Part shown: one piece after another, positions 7,496 to 14,160 of the stretch
Layout: every line of letters starts with the position of its first letter
Position numbering within the stretch: position 1 is the stretch's first letter
From: CP2-2F sp034436235
GTDB taxonomy: Bacteria > Chloroflexota > Anaerolineae > Aggregatilineales > UBA2796
Direction of reading: 5' to 3'
DNA length: 14,160 bases
Assembly (NCBI GenBank): GCA_034436235.1
Contig: DAOTWB010000095.1
Span: 1-14,160, forward strand
Notes under the pieces: generated by a model
What the model was told of the DNA's origin: nothing
Seen by the model: only the letters and a program-made list of their open reading frames with translations
Databases searched by the model: none
Program-made: the position numbers and the translations under genes

Positions 7496-7551
7496 ATAGG
7501 CAATTTTGATAGTGCATCATGGCTGAAATGCAGTACACTTGTAATAGGCAA
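7496..7551. repeat. Direct repeat ATAGGCAA in the regulator/muramidase intergenic region
   Basis: ATAGGCAA occurs at 7496-7503 and 7544-7551, 48 bases apart, in the 221-base gap between divergent genes. A weak -10 candidate for the muramidase (TACACT, 7534-7539) lies between the copies. It could be an operator, but eight-base repeats can arise by chance. I see no other structure in this gap apart from the minus-strand promoter. Confidence 0.25.
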
Positions 7552-7576
7552 CCGTGCGCACTGTGAGGTGAACGTC

Positions 7577-8797
7577 ATGGCGCTCTATGGCATTGTGAAT
7601 GCAGACCGCTTGAACCTGCGCGAGCGTCCGACCACTGCTTCGCGCATTTTGCGGCAGCTGGAGCGCGACGAGGCGCTGGAAGTGCTGCGCGACGCAGGCT
7701 TCGATTGGCTGGAAGTGCAAGTGTTGGGCAGCAGCTTGCGCGGCTTTGTCTCAAAGCTCTACGTGCGGCTGAGCGAGCGCCGTCCGGGCAGCGGCGAGAC
7801 GCCGAGTGAAGAGACGCCCGTCGGCATCAGTGCAGGCAGCACGGTCGAGGTCACGGCGCGCGCCCTGAACGTGCGCAGCGCGCCCAGCACGAGCGCTAGG
7901 ATTCTCGGCACTGTTCAGCTCGGCACGCGCTTTCAGGTGCTGGGCAGGCAAGGCGACTGGCTGCGCGTGCGTTACAACAACGGCGAAGCGTTCATTGCCG
8001 CCGCCTTTGTCAAGCCTGCCACCAGCGGCTTCACCTTAGAAGGCTATCTGATCGAGGAGCCTGAGCTGCTGGACGTGCGGATGCAACCTGAGAAGTTGAT
8101 TCCGCTGCAGCCTGAAGGCAGCACAGAGGCAGCCGTGGCGCGCGCTTGGAATCTGTACGGCGGCTTGCTCCAACGGCTCAGCGACCTGCTCTCGATCCCT
8201 GTGGACGCCATCGTCGGCGTCTTGGTCGCTGAGAGCGGCGGCGCCGCCTTCGGCGAGGACGGACGTATGATCATCCGCTTCGAAAATCACATCTTCTGGC
8301 GCTACTGGGGACAATCGAACGCCGCTGTGTTCGATCAGCACTTCACCTTCGACCGCACCTCACCTGCGCGCGCCTGGCGCGGACATCAATGGCGTCCTGA
8401 TGCAGAAAGCGCTTGGATCAGCTTTCACGGCAACCAAAGTTTAGAGTGGCAGGTCTTCACCTTTGCGCGCAACCTTGATGAGACATCCGCCATGCTCAGC
8501 ACCAGCATGGGCGCGCCGCAGATCATGGGCTTCAACTTCAAGCGCTTGGGCTACGAGAGCGTCCAACAGATGTTTGAGCGCTTCTCCAGCAGCGCACACG
8601 CGCAGATCATCGGCGTCTTCGATTTTGTGAAAGGCGCCGCTGCCACCAGCCCTGCCATTCAAGCGCTGCAACGCCGCGATTATATCACCTTCGCCAGCAT
8701 CTACAACGGCAGCGGCAACGAGACCATCTACGCGGATCGCATTCGGCGCTTCGCCGCCGTCTTCAATCGCCTGATCAGCTCAGCGCGTCAGGCTTGA
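7577..8797 (+). CDS. SH3b-SH3b-N-acetylmuramidase (DUF3380-like) without signal peptide
   Basis: The 406-residue protein has two bacterial SH3 domains (about 4-64, with LNLRERP; and 88-146, with LNVRSAPSTSARILG and WLRVRY), a linker, then a lysozyme-like domain (about 185-400). The last carries VAESGG with candidate catalytic Glu219, RFENHIFWRYWG (234-245), GHQWR, MGAPQIMGFNFKRLGY (311-326) and YNGSGN. These resemble the DUF3380 N-acetylmuramidase family found in endolysins and cell-wall hydrolases; it should cut peptidoglycan, with the SH3 domains binding the wall. ATG 7577 has GAGGTG six bases upstream. No signal peptide or membrane helix is present, so export would need another route or cell lysis. 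No holin, spanin or phage structural gene is near. It is divergent from an atypical response regulator and followed by two FHA genes. Confidence 0.82.
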   Translation: MALYGIVNADRLNLRERPTTASRILRQLERDEALEVLRDAGFDWLEVQVLGSSLRGFVSKLYVRLSERRPGSGETPSEETPVGISAGSTVEVTARALNVRSAPSTSARILGTVQLGTRFQVLGRQGDWLRVRYNNGEAFIAAAFVKPATSGFTLEGYLIEEPELLDVRMQPEKLIPLQPEGSTEAAVARAWNLYGGLLQRLSDLLSIPVDAIVGVLVAESGGAAFGEDGRMIIRFENHIFWRYWGQSNAAVFDQHFTFDRTSPARAWRGHQWRPDAESAWISFHGNQSLEWQVFTFARNLDETSAMLSTSMGAPQIMGFNFKRLGYESVQQMFERFSSSAHAQIIGVFDFVKGAAATSPAIQALQRRDYITFASIYNGSGNETIYADRIRRFAAVFNRLISSARQA

Positions 8798-8824
8798 ACA
8801 AACGTTCACAGCGCTCACAAACGT
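8796..8824. repeat. Repeated ACAAACGT upstream of the first FHA promoter
   Basis: ACAAACGT occurs at 8798-8805 and 8817-8824, 19 bases apart, the second copy ending four bases before the -35. The first copy is also part of a small inverted repeat, GAAC-aaac-GTTC (8796-8807), just after the muramidase stop. The position suits an operator; chance cannot be excluded. Confidence 0.3.
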
Positions 8825-8827
8825 GCA

Positions 8828-8855
8828 TTGAGAGAGGCTGAAACCTTGTTATACT
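8828..8855 (+). promoter_or_regulatory. Promoter for the zinc-ribbon FHA gene
   Basis: A -35 TTGAGA (8828-8833), a 16-base spacer and -10 TATACT (8850-8855) preceded by TGT form a good sigma-70-type promoter with extended -10. The predicted start is near 8862, about 36 bases before the ATG at 8898, with an AT-rich leader containing GAGGAT. Confidence 0.65.
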
Positions 8856-8897
8856 GAAAGCGATTGTTTTTATATTTTAGCGATGAGGATATAGGAC

Positions 8898-9476
8898 ATG
8901 GCAAATCGCGGCGATTCATCGAAAGACGATCGCGAGACGCCGAGCGCGAAGCGACCTGCTGCGCGCCCTGACGATCGCGACCAAACTCTGTTGCGCTGCC
9001 CGAGCTGCTCCAAACCTGTGCGCACAGGCGAGCTGGTCTGCCCGCATTGCGGCGCCGACCTGAACGATCGCGGCGCCTTGCGCACGCATTACATCACAGG
9101 CGAGCCGCTGCCGCCGCGCACCTGGACAGCCGGCGAGGTGGTCGTTGCCGAGCGCAAGCCGATTGTCTTGGAGATCAACGGCGAGCGGCTGAGCTTGCCG
9201 CTGGCGGACGTGGTCACGCTCGGCAGGCGCTACGATAACGCGCCGGCAGGTCAGCCGCACGTGGACTTGAGTCAGTTTGGCGCAGAGGAATGCGGCGTCT
9301 CGCGCTTGCACGCGCGGCTGCGGCGCAAAGGCATCTTAGTCTACGTGGCGGATATGGGCAGCCTGAACGGCACGCATCTCAACGGTCGCCGCCTGATTCC
9401 AGACGGCGAGCGCTTGCTGCGCGATAACGATGAGCTGTACTTGAGTCGGCTGCGCATCCGCGTGCATTTCTCTTGA
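8898..9476 (+). CDS. Zinc-ribbon and FHA-domain protein
   Basis: The 192-residue soluble protein begins with a charged, probably disordered stretch (1-30), then a zinc ribbon with CPSC (34-37) and CPHC (48-51), and ends in a forkhead-associated domain (about 87-192). The FHA core residues are visible: GRR (109-111), SRLHARL (135-141), GSLNGTHLNGRRL (154-166). FHA domains bind phosphothreonine peptides, usually as readers of Ser/Thr kinases; SRLH for the common SRxH is conservative. No signal peptide or membrane segment is seen, so it acts in the cytoplasm. It has its own promoter and lies 100 bases after the muramidase, and a second FHA gene follows 118 bases on. No kinase or phosphatase is in the window, so the partner is unknown. 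Confidence 0.85.
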   Translation: MANRGDSSKDDRETPSAKRPAARPDDRDQTLLRCPSCSKPVRTGELVCPHCGADLNDRGALRTHYITGEPLPPRTWTAGEVVVAERKPIVLEINGERLSLPLADVVTLGRRYDNAPAGQPHVDLSQFGAEECGVSRLHARLRRKGILVYVADMGSLNGTHLNGRRLIPDGERLLRDNDELYLSRLRIRVHFS

Positions 9477-9508
9477 GCGGACGGACGTTGCGGCGCTTGG
9501 GCAGAGCG

Positions 9509-9537
9509 TTGTCACAAAAAGCGCGGCGTGCTATACT
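9509..9537 (+). promoter_or_regulatory. Promoter for the membrane FHA gene
   Basis: A -35 TTGTCA (9509-9514), a 17-base spacer and -10 TATACT (9532-9537) preceded by TGC form the best promoter in the window. The predicted start is near 9544, about 50 bases before the ATG at 9595. Confidence 0.7.
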
Positions 9538-9594
9538 GGCAGGCACTAGAGCGCCACGCGGCGCTGCGTTTTGCGCATTCCAGGAGGCAACTTT

Positions 9595-10329
9595 ATGCAA
9601 GGCAGCGGCAGCTTCAGACTCATCGTCCGCCGCGGTCCGCAACCGAATCAGATTTATGAGCTGAGCAAAGATGTCATCTCGCTCGGGCGCGATATCACGA
9701 ACGATATCGTGGTGAATGATCCCGAGGTGAGCCGTCATCATTGCCGCCTGACTCGCGGCAGCGGCGGCTATACGCTTGAAGACTTGGGCTCGACCAACGG
9801 CTCTTTTGTGAATGGACAGCGCATCAGCGGCGCGCGTCCGCTCAACAACGGCGATCTGATCGGGCTGGGCGAGACGGTCACGCTCGCCTATGAAGCGAGC
9901 GCCTTCGCCGCTGATATCGGCGTCCGTCCGCCGTTGAGCAGCGCCGAAGCGCCTTATCAGCCGCCGCCTTCCGCCTATGTGCCGCCGCAAGCCGCCGCGC
10001 CTATCTACACGCCGCCGCAACCGCCTTCGCCTGTCTATCCGCCGCCTGTCGGCTATCCGCCGCAACAGCAGACGCTGACGCCTGAGCAGCTCGCGCCAAA
10101 ACCGCTCGATTATCAGCAGTTCGGCTATCAATATCCTGACACACCGCCGTTGCCTGCACAGCGCGGCTTGGGACGCTGGTTTTTTCTTGGCTGCGGCTGT
10201 TTCATTGTGGCGTGCATCGTCGTGAGCATCGCCGGCGCGCTGATCATCGACTCGAACGAGAGCTTGCGCTGCGGCTTGCCAATCGTGCGCCAAATTTATA
10301 CGACGCTCAATCCGCGCGCGTGTCCGTGA
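9595..10329 (+). CDS. FHA-domain protein with Pro-rich linker and C-terminal membrane anchor
   Basis: The 244-residue product has an N-terminal FHA domain (about 7-100) with ISLGRD (28-33), SRHHCRL (46-52) and LGSTNGSFVNG (64-74), the full phosphothreonine-reader motif set. A Pro/Tyr-rich linker (about 111-185) repeats YxPP-like units around Y121, Y128, Y138, Y148 and Y154. One membrane helix follows (about 195-217), then a short tail with C226 and C243. The FHA domain should face the cytoplasm and the tail the outside. ATG 9595 has AGGAGG seven bases upstream, which decides it over the in-frame ATG at 9571. A hairpin follows the stop. It is a domain relative of the preceding FHA gene but has its own promoter. 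Likely role: a membrane-tethered receptor for a phosphorylated partner, unknown here. Confidence 0.85.
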   Translation: MQGSGSFRLIVRRGPQPNQIYELSKDVISLGRDITNDIVVNDPEVSRHHCRLTRGSGGYTLEDLGSTNGSFVNGQRISGARPLNNGDLIGLGETVTLAYEASAFAADIGVRPPLSSAEAPYQPPPSAYVPPQAAAPIYTPPQPPSPVYPPPVGYPPQQQTLTPEQLAPKPLDYQQFGYQYPDTPPLPAQRGLGRWFFLGCGCFIVACIVVSIAGALIIDSNESLRCGLPIVRQIYTTLNPRACP

Positions 10330-10358
10330 GAAAAAGCAGGACGGCGCGCCGTCCTGCT
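10330..10358 (-). terminator. Rho-independent terminator of accC
   Basis: A perfect 24-base palindrome (10335-10358) forms a stem of about 10 bp with a CGCG loop. On the minus strand it is followed directly by a run of five to six T (10336-10330 side), six bases after the accC stop. On the plus strand it follows the FHA gene but lacks a T-run, so it would be a weaker stop there. Confidence 0.85.
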
Positions 10359-10363
10359 CCAGC

Positions 10364-11890
10364 TCAGCGGTGCATCCGCTCGTAACGCCCGACCCACTTC
10401 CAGTTTGAGGTGTCGCGCTCGTTCGCCATGACGATCTGCGCCGCCTGCTGCCGATCTTGGTGCGCGATCAACGTGGCGATGATGGCGGCTGACTCATGAT
10501 CGAGGTGCGCGGCGTCCACCCTCGGCGTGAAGTAGTGCTCCACAAAGCCTGTATCGAACTTGCCGCTGATGAAGTGATGGCTGTTCACCAGCTTTTGGTG
10601 GAACGGCAAGTTGGTCTTGATGCCCATCACGCGATACTCGCTCAAAGCGCGGCTGAGCCGCCGAATGGCTTGCGAGCGCCGCGCGCCCCAGACGATCAGC
10701 TTGGCGAGCATCGAGTCGTAGTACGGCGTCACTTCATAGCCGGCGTAAATGCCGCTATCCAAGCGCACGCCCGGCCCGGTTGGCGCGAGGTGAACCGTCA
10801 CGCGCCCGATGGACGGCAGGAAGTTGTTGAACGGATCCTCAGCATTGATGCGGCACTCAATGGCGTGTCCGATCATGCGCACGCTCTCTTGAGTCGGCTC
10901 CATGCGCCGTCCCTGCGCAATGCGCAGCTGCTCCTTGACCAGATCGATGCCTGTCACCAGCTCTGTGACAGGATGCTCCACCTGCAGGCGCGTGTTCATC
11001 TCCAAAAAATAGAAGTTCTTTTGCTTATCCACGATGAACTCGACCGTGCCTGCGTTCACGTAGTTCACGGCGCGCGCGGCGCGCACCGCGATCTCGCCCA
11101 TGCGCTGCCGCATCGCCTCATCCACAAACGGACTCGGCGCTTCTTCCACCAGTTTCTGATGACGGCGCTGAATGCTGCATTCGCGCTCGCCCAGATGGAT
11201 CAAGTTGCCGTGCAGATCGCCCAGCACTTGAATTTCGATGTGCCGCGCGCCTTCGATCAGCTTCTCCAAGTAGAGCGTGCCGTCGCCGAAGGCATTTTCG
11301 GCTTCGCGATGCGCGGACGCTAAGGCATCGGGCAGCTCTTCAGGCGTGCGCACCACGCGCATACCTTTGCCGCCGCCGCCTGCCGCCGCCTTGACCATGA
11401 CCGGGAAGCCGATCTCATGCTCGGCAGCGCGCAGCAGCTCTTCATCGCTCAAGCCTGGCTCGGTGCCCGGCACTAGCGGCACGCCCGCCGCCTTGACCGT
11501 CTGGCGCGCGCGTTGTTTATCGCCCATGATGTGGATCGCCTCAGGCGATGGTCCGATGAAGGTCACGCCTGCCTCGCGGCACGCCTCAGCGAAGACCGCG
11601 CGCTCGCTCAGGAAGCCGTAGCCCGGATGAATGGCATCCGCCTCAGCGCGACGCGCTACATCGAGGATTTTGCGATAATCGAGGTAGCTCTCGCGCGGCG
11701 GCGGCGCGCCGATGCAATACGCCTCATCGGCGTAGCGCACGTGCAGTGCTGCGCGATCTGCCTCGCTGAAGACCGCCACTGTGCGAATGCCCAGCTCGCG
11801 GCAAGCGCGGATGATCCGCACGGCGATCTCGCCGCGATTGGCGATCAAAACTTTCTTGAACAGGCGTGTCTCTTGCCCATGTGTTGCCAT
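10364..11890 (-). CDS. accC: Biotin carboxylase subunit of acetyl-/acyl-CoA carboxylase
   Basis: The 508-residue ATP-grasp enzyme uses ATP and bicarbonate to carboxylate biotin on a carrier protein, the first step of acetyl-CoA or propionyl-CoA carboxylation. It shows the N-terminal KVLIANRGEIAVRIIRAC (13-30), HPGYGFLSE, the ATP-binding AAGGGGKGMRVV (169-180), RRHQKLVEEAPSP (242-254), and the signature FLEMNTRLQVEHPVTE (295-310); Lys246, Glu297, Arg301 and Glu305 match catalytic positions of E. coli AccC. It is about 60 residues longer than E. coli AccC, with a tail ending SNWKWVGRYERMHR, seen in acyl-CoA carboxylases; no biotin-carrier domain is present. accB, accA, accD or a pccB-like partner are absent. 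ATG 11890 lies ten bases after the upstream gene's TGA, with GAGG overlapping that stop, implying coupling. Confidence 0.95.
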   Translation of the reverse strand: MATHGQETRLFKKVLIANRGEIAVRIIRACRELGIRTVAVFSEADRAALHVRYADEAYCIGAPPPRESYLDYRKILDVARRAEADAIHPGYGFLSERAVFAEACREAGVTFIGPSPEAIHIMGDKQRARQTVKAAGVPLVPGTEPGLSDEELLRAAEHEIGFPVMVKAAAGGGGKGMRVVRTPEELPDALASAHREAENAFGDGTLYLEKLIEGARHIEIQVLGDLHGNLIHLGERECSIQRRHQKLVEEAPSPFVDEAMRQRMGEIAVRAARAVNYVNAGTVEFIVDKQKNFYFLEMNTRLQVEHPVTELVTGIDLVKEQLRIAQGRRMEPTQESVRMIGHAIECRINAEDPFNNFLPSIGRVTVHLAPTGPGVRLDSGIYAGYEVTPYYDSMLAKLIVWGARRSQAIRRLSRALSEYRVMGIKTNLPFHQKLVNSHHFISGKFDTGFVEHYFTPRVDAAHLDHESAAIIATLIAHQDRQQAAQIVMANERDTSNWKWVGRYERMHR

Positions 11891-11900
11891 GCTTAAATCC

Positions 11901-13874
11901 TCAATTTGTTCGGTTGTTCAGCGTCAGCGCGATCTGCTGACCGATTGGCGCGCCGTCGCTGTTCAGCACGTCCACATTGTGAAAGCGCCGTCCGTCGCGC
12001 CGATCCTCAATGGTATATAACCCGATCCGCACGGAAGTGATTTGCGCAGCGCGCTCGCGGACTCGCTCTGAGCAGAAAGTGCGCACGATCAGGTCGCCGC
12101 TGCGCCAATAGCGCCCATTCCAAAAGAAGCCGTCCGCATCGGCGATTCGCTCGCCTGCCGCGTTGTAGAAATGCACTGCGCTCTGGAAGAAGTCGGAGAC
12201 GACGCCATAGGCAGGCGCGTCCGCCTGCCAGACCAGCGCTAGGCAGCCGTCCTCAGGCTGCCAGCGGAAGGCTGTGACGCGCGCCGTGTTAGCGAAGCGC
12301 AAGCCATTCGCAACAGGCGTGAAGCCGCTCGGATCGAAGGTTGGACCGTTGCGCGTGATGTGAAAACAGCCTTCAGGTGCGCCGCTGATCGGATCGCGCC
12401 GCCAATAAAAGGTCTGTCCGTCCGTCGCGTCGCAGCGATCCGAGATGAAGAGCGTCGGCGCGCTCGGATAGACCTCGATGCCTGCCTGTAAGAAGCGCAC
12501 GGTCGGCACATCGTAGAGCAGGAAGTTCCACACGCTCGCCTGCTCGTTATAGCCGATGTACTGACCGTCCAAGCGCGCCAAGACCTGCGCAGGCTGTTGC
12601 TCCAGAATGGCTTGCCGCGCCTGCATGTACATGCCGAGCGGCGTGCTGAAGCCGTTCGGCGTGGCATATTTGCCTACAAACGTCAAAAAGGCGAGCTGTA
12701 GCCAGCTCTGCAGCGCAATGATGACGATCAGCGCAAGGCTGCCGAGCGCCGCCAAAGGTCGCTGCACACGGCGCGGCGCGCGCAGCACATCGCTGACGAA
12801 CGCGCCAATGCACAGATAGGCGGCGATGTGCGAAGGCAACAAATAATGATCGTTGAAGGTCGGAAACCAAGTGAGCGCTGTAGCGAGCGGCGCGCAGAGC
12901 AGCCACAGCAAAAGCGTCACATCCACAGGCGTGCGCGAATCGCGCCGCACTGCGCTGCGCAGCGCCAACCACACCGCGCTGATCGCAGTGAGGACGCTCA
13001 CGCTGTAAAAGAGCGGCAGCGCGCCGCTGATCGGCAGTTGCTCAAGGAACAACGCGCGATACACGCCTGTCTGGCGCGGCAGATCGGCGCCGCTGAGCAG
13101 CTCGCCAAAGGCTAAGAAAGACTCGGCGCTCAGGCTGAGCGCAGGCGCTGAATCGCCGCGCAGGATACCGCCGCTCGTGAGCGCTTCGATCAGCGATGCG
13201 AATGCCGGTCCGATCAGAAACGGCAGGCTGATCAGCACTGCCAACAGCGCGCCAAGCCAAAAATAGCGCGTCAGGCGACCGCGACCTTGCCACAGCAGAT
13301 AGAGCGCAGGCAGCAGCAGCACAAAATTCAGATAGTGATTCTGTCCCGTGAGCGCGAGCGCCGGCGGAAAGATCGCTTGCGCCCAGCGCCTGCCGTCCAG
13401 CAAGCCGATCATGCCTGTGCCGAAGGTGACGACGCTTAGGAGCGCCAATTGATCGGCGGGCCACACCTTGCGCGAGAAGAAGACTGCCCATGGACTGGCT
13501 GCCAGCAGCGCCGCCGCGCACAAGGCTGCCATCACGCCGAAGTAGCGCCGCGCCAAAAGATAGACGAGCAGCACGGCGAGCGCAGCCATAGCGCCCATAT
13601 ATTGCGTCGCGAACAGCGGATCGCTGCTGAGCAGGTATGGCGGCAAAAAGTAGTAGAGCAAAGCAGGCGGCTGCAACACGCCGACCGACGAATCGATGCT
13701 GTGCAGCGGAAATAGGCGACCTTGCGCCATTTGGCGCGCCAAAAGCGAAAGATTCGCCTCATCTTGCCGAAATTCCACCACACCAGGCAAGGCAAGGCGC
13801 AAGGCGAACGCTAAGCCGAGAATCGCCATGAGCGCGACGCGCTCAGCTAGGCTTTGCTTAAGCACGCGTGCCAT
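11901..13874 (-). CDS. GT-C-fold membrane glycosyltransferase (ArnT/PMT-like)
   Basis: The product has about eleven hydrophobic helices over the first two-thirds, followed by a soluble region (about 410-657). After helix 1 comes EFRQDEANLSLLARQMAQGRLFP, an acidic DE loop typical of GT-C enzymes of the ArnT/PMT (GT39/GT83) type, followed by QPPALLYYFLPPYLL. Such enzymes move a sugar from a polyprenyl-phosphate donor to lipid, protein or glycan on the outer face of the membrane; the acceptor is unknown. The start is uncertain: ATG 13874 (657 residues) is used, while ATG 13910 would add 12 residues and overlap the upstream gene by 53 bases, and GTG 13865 overlaps it by eight and has GGAAG nine bases upstream. 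Either way it is co-transcribed with the STAS-like gene and accC. It carries the window's one forced GGCC, at a Trp-Pro pair. Confidence 0.8.
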   Translation of the reverse strand: MARVLKQSLAERVALMAILGLAFALRLALPGVVEFRQDEANLSLLARQMAQGRLFPLHSIDSSVGVLQPPALLYYFLPPYLLSSDPLFATQYMGAMAALAVLLVYLLARRYFGVMAALCAAALLAASPWAVFFSRKVWPADQLALLSVVTFGTGMIGLLDGRRWAQAIFPPALALTGQNHYLNFVLLLPALYLLWQGRGRLTRYFWLGALLAVLISLPFLIGPAFASLIEALTSGGILRGDSAPALSLSAESFLAFGELLSGADLPRQTGVYRALFLEQLPISGALPLFYSVSVLTAISAVWLALRSAVRRDSRTPVDVTLLLWLLCAPLATALTWFPTFNDHYLLPSHIAAYLCIGAFVSDVLRAPRRVQRPLAALGSLALIVIIALQSWLQLAFLTFVGKYATPNGFSTPLGMYMQARQAILEQQPAQVLARLDGQYIGYNEQASVWNFLLYDVPTVRFLQAGIEVYPSAPTLFISDRCDATDGQTFYWRRDPISGAPEGCFHITRNGPTFDPSGFTPVANGLRFANTARVTAFRWQPEDGCLALVWQADAPAYGVVSDFFQSAVHFYNAAGERIADADGFFWNGRYWRSGDLIVRTFCSERVRERAAQITSVRIGLYTIEDRRDGRRFHNVDVLNSDGAPIGQQIALTLNNRTN

Positions 13875-14160
13875 CTTCCCGCGCCATGCGGCGTAAAAAT
13901 TCAGCGGCATCTTCCACAGTGGCGTGGACAGTTGGATCAGGACGGTATGTGCTTTGCGTGATGGTAGCGAACATCATCTCGACCAGCGGCTCGTTGCCGA
14001 CGAGCGCGACGCGCTCTAAAATTGGCAAGGTGAAGCTGCCATCGCGCATGAGCGGCAACATGCCGCGCGGAAACTGCGTCACAGCGCGATAGTCGAGGAT
14101 CATATCCACAAGGCTTGGCACGCCTGCTGCCAACGCCCAGACTTCTTCGGCGCCTTGCTC
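13858..14160 (-). CDS. SpoIIAA/STAS-like protein, C-terminal part (5' end outside window)
   Basis: The frame is open from the right edge to a TAA at 13860-13858 (100 residues). The visible part has ILDYRAVTQFPRG, then ERVALVGNEPLVEMM and VHATVEDAAEFLRRMA. This strand-helix pattern, 'ILDxR... VxxVGxxPLxxxM ... S/TVEDAxxFL', resembles the small SpoIIAA/STAS-like proteins seen near the ends of many Chloroflexota and cyanobacterial operons. Their role is unclear; some are thought to act in regulation through protein partners. The start codon lies outside; an in-frame TTG at 14133 is probably internal because coding-like sequence (GAEEVW) continues upstream of it. The 3' end overlaps the glycosyltransferase start. 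Confidence 0.6.
   Translation of the reverse strand, partial: EQGAEEVWALAAGVPSLVDMILDYRAVTQFPRGMLPLMRDGSFTLPILERVALVGNEPLVEMMFATITQSTYRPDPTVHATVEDAAEFLRRMAREDGTRA

Noticed and set aside
7577..8797. Prophage lysis cassette
   Set aside because: The muramidase resembles an endolysin, but there is no holin, spanin, integrase, capsid, tail or attachment repeat nearby.
9379..10293. A 304-codon minus-strand frame across the FHA genes
   Set aside because: It is antisense to two clear FHA proteins and consists of Arg/Ala/Asp-rich repeats mirroring the Pro-rich linker; no ribosome site or family match.
10496..11323. A 275-codon plus-strand frame across accC
   Set aside because: It is antisense to a highly conserved enzyme and has no domain pattern; it ends without regulatory signals.
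13730..13743. A 14-base perfect palindrome around GGCGCGCC
   Set aside because: It is inside the glycosyltransferase coding region and explained by codons for Leu-Ala-Arg-Gln; GGCGCGCC recurs in the window because of GCG/CGC-rich codon use.
1..14160. A CRISPR array, transposon or tandem repeat array
   Set aside because: No regularly spaced repeats, transposase genes or terminal inverted repeats were found on either strand.

Overview
The window is a densely coded stretch of bacterial chromosome, roughly 60-64% G+C by eye, with eleven recognisable protein genes, two of them cut by the window edges. There are no RNA genes, insertion sequences, CRISPR arrays or phage structural genes. The gene set (a YfhO-type membrane protein, an O-antigen-ligase-like protein, a GT-C glycosyltransferase, a plant/cyanobacteria-type UDP-sulfoquinovose synthase, FHA proteins with a zinc ribbon or a Pro-rich linker, and SH3b-muramidase) suggests a member of the Chloroflexota, possibly related to phototrophic or thermophilic lineages. 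This is inference from protein style only; no marker gene is present.

Layout. (1) 1-2971, minus strand: a YfhO-family polytopic membrane protein followed, overlapping or abutting, by an O-antigen ligase/polymerase-like gene that runs off the left edge; together they look like cell-surface glycan genes. (2) 3069-4157, plus strand: a divergent two-gene unit, a secreted DUF6152-like protein and a small DUF6644-like membrane protein, three bases apart. (3) 4148-6595, minus strand: sqdB (sulfolipid head-group synthesis) followed by a CinA-family gene whose C-terminal deamidase motif is lost. (4) 6669-7355, minus strand: an orphan OmpR/PhoB-type response regulator with an atypical receiver. (5) 7577-10329, plus strand: a leaderless SH3b-SH3b-muramidase, then two FHA-domain genes, each FHA gene with its own good promoter. 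(6) 10364-14160, minus strand: a partial SpoIIAA/STAS-like gene, a GT-C membrane glycosyltransferase and accC (biotin carboxylase), apparently one transcription unit ending in a strong hairpin terminator.

Regulatory signals are unusually readable: six promoter candidates share an extended -10 element TGnTANANT. No gene-free stretch exceeds 300 bases; the longest is 7356-7576, between the response regulator and the muramidase.

The most striking non-gene signal is near-absence of the tetranucleotide GGCC: I find two copies in the whole window, one of them forced by a Trp-Pro dipeptide, and glycine codons switch from GGC to GGT/GGA/GGG when the next codon starts with C. The most interesting gene-level leads are the DUF6152/DUF6644 pair (a CopC/CopD-like arrangement of histidines), the CinA homologue with a lost active-site serine, and the leaderless muramidase beside an atypical regulator and FHA proteins. 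I see no clear-cut new defence or mobile system.
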